Positions 60,824 through 64,000 of a stretch of 64,000 nucleotides of DNA are shown here, one piece after another; within the stretch, counting starts at the first letter, position 1, and each line of letters starts with the position of its first letter. This stretch comes from CAWIKY01 sp963836905. GTDB lineage: Bacteria > Pseudomonadota > Alphaproteobacteria > Caulobacterales > Hyphomonadaceae. The notes beneath the pieces are model-generated. The model was not told where the DNA came from. It saw nothing but the letters and a program-made list of their open reading frames with translations, and did not search any database. The translations under genes and the position numbers were made by a program. The stretch lies in assembly GCA_963836905.1 (NCBI GenBank), contig CAWIKY010000006.1, forward strand, positions 1,054,001 to 1,118,000, in the 5' to 3' direction.

Positions 60824-62002
60824 TTACGTAACAGTCCTGTAGGGGACCGGAAACAGGCGCACATCGCCATTATCGAAGGTCATGGCCAGGCGTCCGTTCA
60901 GAAGGTCGCCTGCTTTCGATCCGAAGAGTTCGAACCGCCAGCCTTTCATGACATCGGTCTCATTACCGTCTCCTGCGGCAATACGCTCCAGATCAGCAGC
61001 ATTCGCCACCAGCCTAGGCGTGACCTCAGCATCATCACAGACTTGTTTGAGGAGCACCCGCAGAAGGTCTGTTGCTCCGGGCGGGGCAGGCTTGTGCGGT
61101 CCGTGCTTTTCGATTTGGGGCGCATGTGCGTCGACGTCATCCAGAGCCAGGTTCACCGCTTCCATCAGCCCCTTGGCGTGACGTGAATTGCCAAAGCCTT
61201 TCGGAACGGCGCGCAAACGGTCAAGACCGCTTGCCTGGGTCGGTCGCTGATCGGCGATTTCCTGAATGCCGTCATCTTTCAGAACGCGGTTGCGGGGGCG
61301 ATCGAGCTCCTGCGCTGTGCGTTCGCGCCATGCGGCGACAGTCTTGAGAACTGCAAGATAATCCTTGCGGGGTCGGCGTATCTTCAGCCGTTTCCACGCA
61401 TCCTCAGGGTCGGCGGCATAAAGCGCCGGGTCCGTCATTGCCTCTATCTCCGAGGCAACCCACTCAGTCCGGCCAAGCGCCTCCAGCTTTGCCTTCATTT
61501 CGAGATAGACCTCGCGAAGATGGGTCACATCTCCGAGCGCATAGTCGAGTTGTTTCGCGCTGAGCGGCCTGCGCGTCCAGTCTGTGAATTGCGATGACTT
61601 GTCGATCCGGCCACCCGTGACCTGCGCGACGAGCTTGTCGTATGCGATGGAGTCTCCGAGCCCCAGAGCCATAGCGGCGATCTGGCTGTCGAACAGGGGG
61701 GTGGGGGGGTGACCGATGATCTTGTTGAAGATCTCCATGTCCTGACGCGCCGCATGCATGACCTTCAGACGGTTCGGGTCGGCGACCAGATCCCAGAAAG
61801 GCGTCATATCGAGACCGTCTGCAAGCGCGTCGATCATTCCCTCGACGCCCGGTGCTGCGGCCTGCACGAGACAAAGCTGCGGGTAATAAGTGGTCTCGCG
61901 ATGGAACTCGGTGTCGATCACCAGAAAATCATGAGGCGCAAGCGCTGCACAGAATGCTTCCAGGTCGTCCTGACGGTGAATGGCAGTTGCCTCATTACTC
62001 AT
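60824..62002 (-). CDS. rnd: Ribonuclease D
   Basis: RNase D is a 3'-5' exoribonuclease for tRNA and small RNA ends. The DEDD motifs are visible in FLVIDTEFHRETTYYPQLCL, KVMHAARQDMEIFNK and QLDYALGDVTHLREVY. An HRDC domain follows (KNPRKDYLAVLKTVAAWRER-like, NRVLKDDGIQEIADQ). The length of 392 residues is normal. It is divergent from aspS with 88 bases between. Confidence 0.96.
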   Translation of the reverse strand: MSNEATAIHRQDDLEAFCAALAPHDFLVIDTEFHRETTYYPQLCLVQAAAPGVEGMIDALADGLDMTPFWDLVADPNRLKVMHAARQDMEIFNKIIGHPPTPLFDSQIAAMALGLGDSIAYDKLVAQVTGGRIDKSSQFTDWTRRPLSAKQLDYALGDVTHLREVYLEMKAKLEALGRTEWVASEIEAMTDPALYAADPEDAWKRLKIRRPRKDYLAVLKTVAAWRERTAQELDRPRNRVLKDDGIQEIADQRPTQASGLDRLRAVPKGFGNSRHAKGLMEAVNLALDDVDAHAPQIEKHGPHKPAPPGATDLLRVLLKQVCDDAEVTPRLVANAADLERIAAGDGNETDVMKGWRFELFGSKAGDLLNGRLAMTFDNGDVRLFPVPYRTVT

Positions 62003-62090
62003 AGACGAACGAACGCCTCCACATGCTTGACAATTGCGCCACGGATATGCCGTTTGCGCGCTCTTACCTCATAGACGGAGTTTCCCCGCC

Positions 62091-63914
62091 ATGCACCTCT
62101 ACCGGACGCACACCTGTGGCGAGCTGCGCCAGTCCAGCGTGGGCGACACAGTCCGCCTGTCCGGATGGGTGCACCGCAAGCGCGACCATGGCGGACTCCT
62201 CTTTGTGGACTTACGCGATCATTACGGTCTGACGCAATGCGTGGTGACGCCGTCGAACCCGAACTTCGAGCGGCTGGAGCGTTTGCGGGTCGAAAGCGTG
62301 ATCACTATAGATGGCAAGGTGATTGCGCGCGACGCCGAAACCGTCAACGCGAATCTCGAAACCGGTGAGATCGAGGTCCAGGTTTCGGATATTTCGGTCC
62401 AGTCCGAGGCGGCCGAGCTGCCGTTGCCTGTATTTGGCGAGCCGGACTATCCGGAAGACATTCGTCTGAAGCACCGCTATCTCGATCTGCGGCGCGAGAC
62501 GCTGCATTCGAACATCGTGCTGCGCAGCCAGGTCATTGCGTCGATCCGCAAGCGGATGGTGGAGCAGGGATTTACCGAATTCCAGACGCCCATTCTGACA
62601 GCGTCGAGCCCCGAGGGTGCGCGCGACTTCCTCGTGCCGAGCCGTATTCACCCCGGCCAGTTTTATGCTCTTCCCCAGGCTCCCCAGCAGTTCAAGCAAC
62701 TGCTCATGGTGTCCGGCTTTGACAGGTACTTTCAGATCGCGCCGTGTTTTCGTGATGAGGATGCCCGTGCGGACCGCTCCCCCGGCGAGTTCTATCAACT
62801 TGATATGGAAATGAGCTTCGTCACGCAGGATGATGTCTTTGCAGCGATCGAGCCCGTGATGCACGGGGTGTTCGAGGAGTTTGCGGACTGGAAAGGCAAG
62901 GGGCGCACGCTCACACCGACACCGTTCCCGCGCATCCCCTATCGCGAAGCCATGCTGAAGTACGGGTCGGACAAACCGGACCTGCGAATCGAAATTGAAT
63001 GCTCTGACATATCGCACATCGTTACCCGCGAGGACGTCACGCTCGGAGTCTTCAAGAAGATCGTCGAAGACGGCGGGGTCGTCCGTGCAATACCGGCACC
63101 TCGTACGGGTGATCAGCCCCGCAGTTTCTTCGACAAGATGGATGGCTGGGCGAAGAAGGAAATGCAGGCACCGGGCCTTGGCTATATTCGCTTCGTCGAA
63201 GAAGACGGAACGCTTGCAGGCACGGGGCCGATTGCAAAGTTTTTCTCAGCCGAAGCGCTTGCGGTAATGGCCGATCATGCCGGCGTACATGCGGGCGATG
63301 CCCTGTTCTTTTCAGCGGGCAAGAAATCGGACGCCGAAAAGCTGCAGGGTGCCGCGCGCGTGCGGATCGGCGAGGAACTGGGGATGCAGAAAGACGGCGA
63401 GTTCCGCTTTTGCTGGATTGTCGATTTCCCGATGTATGAATGGGACGAAGACCACAAGAAAGTCGACTTCAGCCACAACCCGTTTTCGATGCCGCAGGGC
63501 GGGATGGAGGTTCTGCAAGCCGCTGATACGGATGAAAAGTGTCTCGATATCCTGGCCTACCAATACGACATCGTCTGTAACGGCGTCGAGCTGTCGTCCG
63601 GTGCGATCCGGAACCACAAGCCCGATGTCATGCTGAAGGCTTTCGAACTGGCCGGATACGGACCGGAAGTGGTCGAGAAGGAATTCGGCGGCATGCTGAA
63701 CGCCTTCCGCTATGGTGCGCCTCCGCACGGCGGGATTGCGCCCGGCATTGATCGGATCGTGATGTTGCTGGCGGATGCTGAAAACATCCGCGACGTAACG
63801 CTCTTCCCGATGAACCAGCAGGCGCAGGACCTGATGATGGGCGCTCCATCGGTTGTACGAGACGAACAGTTGAGAGAGCTGAACGTGAAGCTGGTACCGC
63901 CCAAAACGAAATAG
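62091..63914 (+). CDS. aspS: Aspartyl-tRNA synthetase AspS
   Basis: This class IIb synthetase charges tRNA-Asp (and in many alphaproteobacteria tRNA-Asn). The 607 residues have the OB-fold anticodon domain (VRLSGWVHRKRDHGGLLFVD), motif 2 (IAPCFRDEDARADRSPGEFY), the bacterial GAD insertion and motif 3 (GGIAPGIDRIVMLL). ATG 62091 matches the family N-terminus (MHLYRTHTCGELR); an upstream in-frame start is not family-like. Confidence 0.97.
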   Translation: MHLYRTHTCGELRQSSVGDTVRLSGWVHRKRDHGGLLFVDLRDHYGLTQCVVTPSNPNFERLERLRVESVITIDGKVIARDAETVNANLETGEIEVQVSDISVQSEAAELPLPVFGEPDYPEDIRLKHRYLDLRRETLHSNIVLRSQVIASIRKRMVEQGFTEFQTPILTASSPEGARDFLVPSRIHPGQFYALPQAPQQFKQLLMVSGFDRYFQIAPCFRDEDARADRSPGEFYQLDMEMSFVTQDDVFAAIEPVMHGVFEEFADWKGKGRTLTPTPFPRIPYREAMLKYGSDKPDLRIEIECSDISHIVTREDVTLGVFKKIVEDGGVVRAIPAPRTGDQPRSFFDKMDGWAKKEMQAPGLGYIRFVEEDGTLAGTGPIAKFFSAEALAVMADHAGVHAGDALFFSAGKKSDAEKLQGAARVRIGEELGMQKDGEFRFCWIVDFPMYEWDEDHKKVDFSHNPFSMPQGGMEVLQAADTDEKCLDILAYQYDIVCNGVELSSGAIRNHKPDVMLKAFELAGYGPEVVEKEFGGMLNAFRYGAPPHGGIAPGIDRIVMLLADAENIRDVTLFPMNQQAQDLMMGAPSVVRDEQLRELNVKLVPPKTK

Positions 63915-63929
63915 TCGAAGTGCCTGCAG

Positions 63930-63950
63930 GCTGCGTTCAGCGAACGCAGC
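63930..63950. terminator. Stem-loop after aspS
   Basis: GCTGCGTTC (63930-63938) and GAACGCAGC (63942-63950) form a perfect 9-bp stem with a 3-base loop, 16 bases after the aspS stop. There is no T tract. It overlaps the end of a possible minus-strand gene, so it could serve as a bidirectional terminator. Confidence 0.4.
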
Positions 63951-63999
63951 GTGCCAGCACGAGGCCTTCGGGGAGGCCTGCGACCTCGCGGATGCAGGC
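63937..63999 (-). CDS. Possible C-terminal end of an unidentified minus-strand gene (cut by window edge)
   Basis: On the minus strand a frame open from the window edge reads ACIREVAGLPEGLVLARCVR and stops at 63937-63939. The composition is protein-like and the stop coincides with the stem-loop after aspS, but 20 residues are too few to name a family. It may be chance. Confidence 0.3.
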   Translation of the reverse strand, partial: ACIREVAGLPEGLVLARCVR

Positions 64000-64000
64000 G

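Noticed and set aside
62003..62090. TTGACA at 62027-62032 as an aspS promoter
   Set aside because: No acceptable -10 element lies 15-19 bases downstream, so I did not list it as a feature.

Overview
This window reads as a chromosome segment of a Gram-negative alphaproteobacterium. Evidence is the cell-cycle regulator GcrA, a lexA gene behind an alphaproteobacterial SOS box (GTTC-N7-GTTC), LpxI rather than LpxH in lipid A synthesis, the DUF2093 and PF06559-type dCTP deaminase families, and gene orders usual in that class (trpD-trpC near lexA-comEC, gltX-gltA, argD-argF-hslO, uvrC-pgsA, ybgC-tolQRAB-pal-cpoB-tilS-ftsH). A marine Hyphomonadaceae/Parvularculaceae-like relative is my inference; no species can be named. 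Nearly all of it is core, densely packed genome. I see no tRNA, rRNA, insertion sequence, prophage or CRISPR array.

Layout. 1-5.5 kb: envelope biogenesis (bamA end, skp/ompH, lpxD, lpxA, lpxI, lpxB). 5.5-8.3 kb, minus strand: gltA and gltX. 8.2-14 kb: comEC, then minus-strand lexA, trpC, trpD, dcd. 14-17 kb: metZ, apaG, trkH. 17-21 kb, minus strand: hslO, argF, argD and an ABC-2 permease. 21-25 kb: gcrA, algH, a peroxiredoxin, a small membrane peptide/XRE/membrane-protein module behind a perfect palindrome, and a TraB/GumN protein. 25-33 kb: mutL, an RsuA-family pseudouridine synthase, rnhB, a quinone oxidoreductase, an M23 peptidase, DUF2093, pgsA, uvrC. 33-41 kb: a D-threonine-aldolase-like/lactone-oxidase pair, kdsD, a histidine phosphatase, a radical SAM protein, two glycosyltransferases (TIGR04282/04283 type) and a uracil-DNA glycosylase. 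41-46.6 kb: ETF-QO and a large RTX protein containing a tandem 0.64-kb duplication. 46.7-58.6 kb: a lipocalin, the complete Tol-Pal locus, tilS, ftsH, thiD and two lipoproteins. 58.6-64 kb: an ABC exporter, rpmE, rnd, aspS.

A dominant oddity is the number of single-base frame breaks in otherwise well-conserved genes (lpxA, mutL, qor, kdsD, a radical SAM gene, a glycosyltransferase, udg, the RTX gene). Most lie between 36 and 46.5 kb, many in short homopolymers, and the amino acid sequence stays family-like on both sides. I read these as probable sequence or assembly errors rather than gene decay. The most biologically interesting pieces are the palindrome-controlled peptide/XRE/membrane-protein module (23.2-24.1 kb), the GANTC/DnaA-box-like architecture in front of gcrA, the duplicated RTX module, and the aldolase-like/flavin-oxidase gene pair of unknown substrate.
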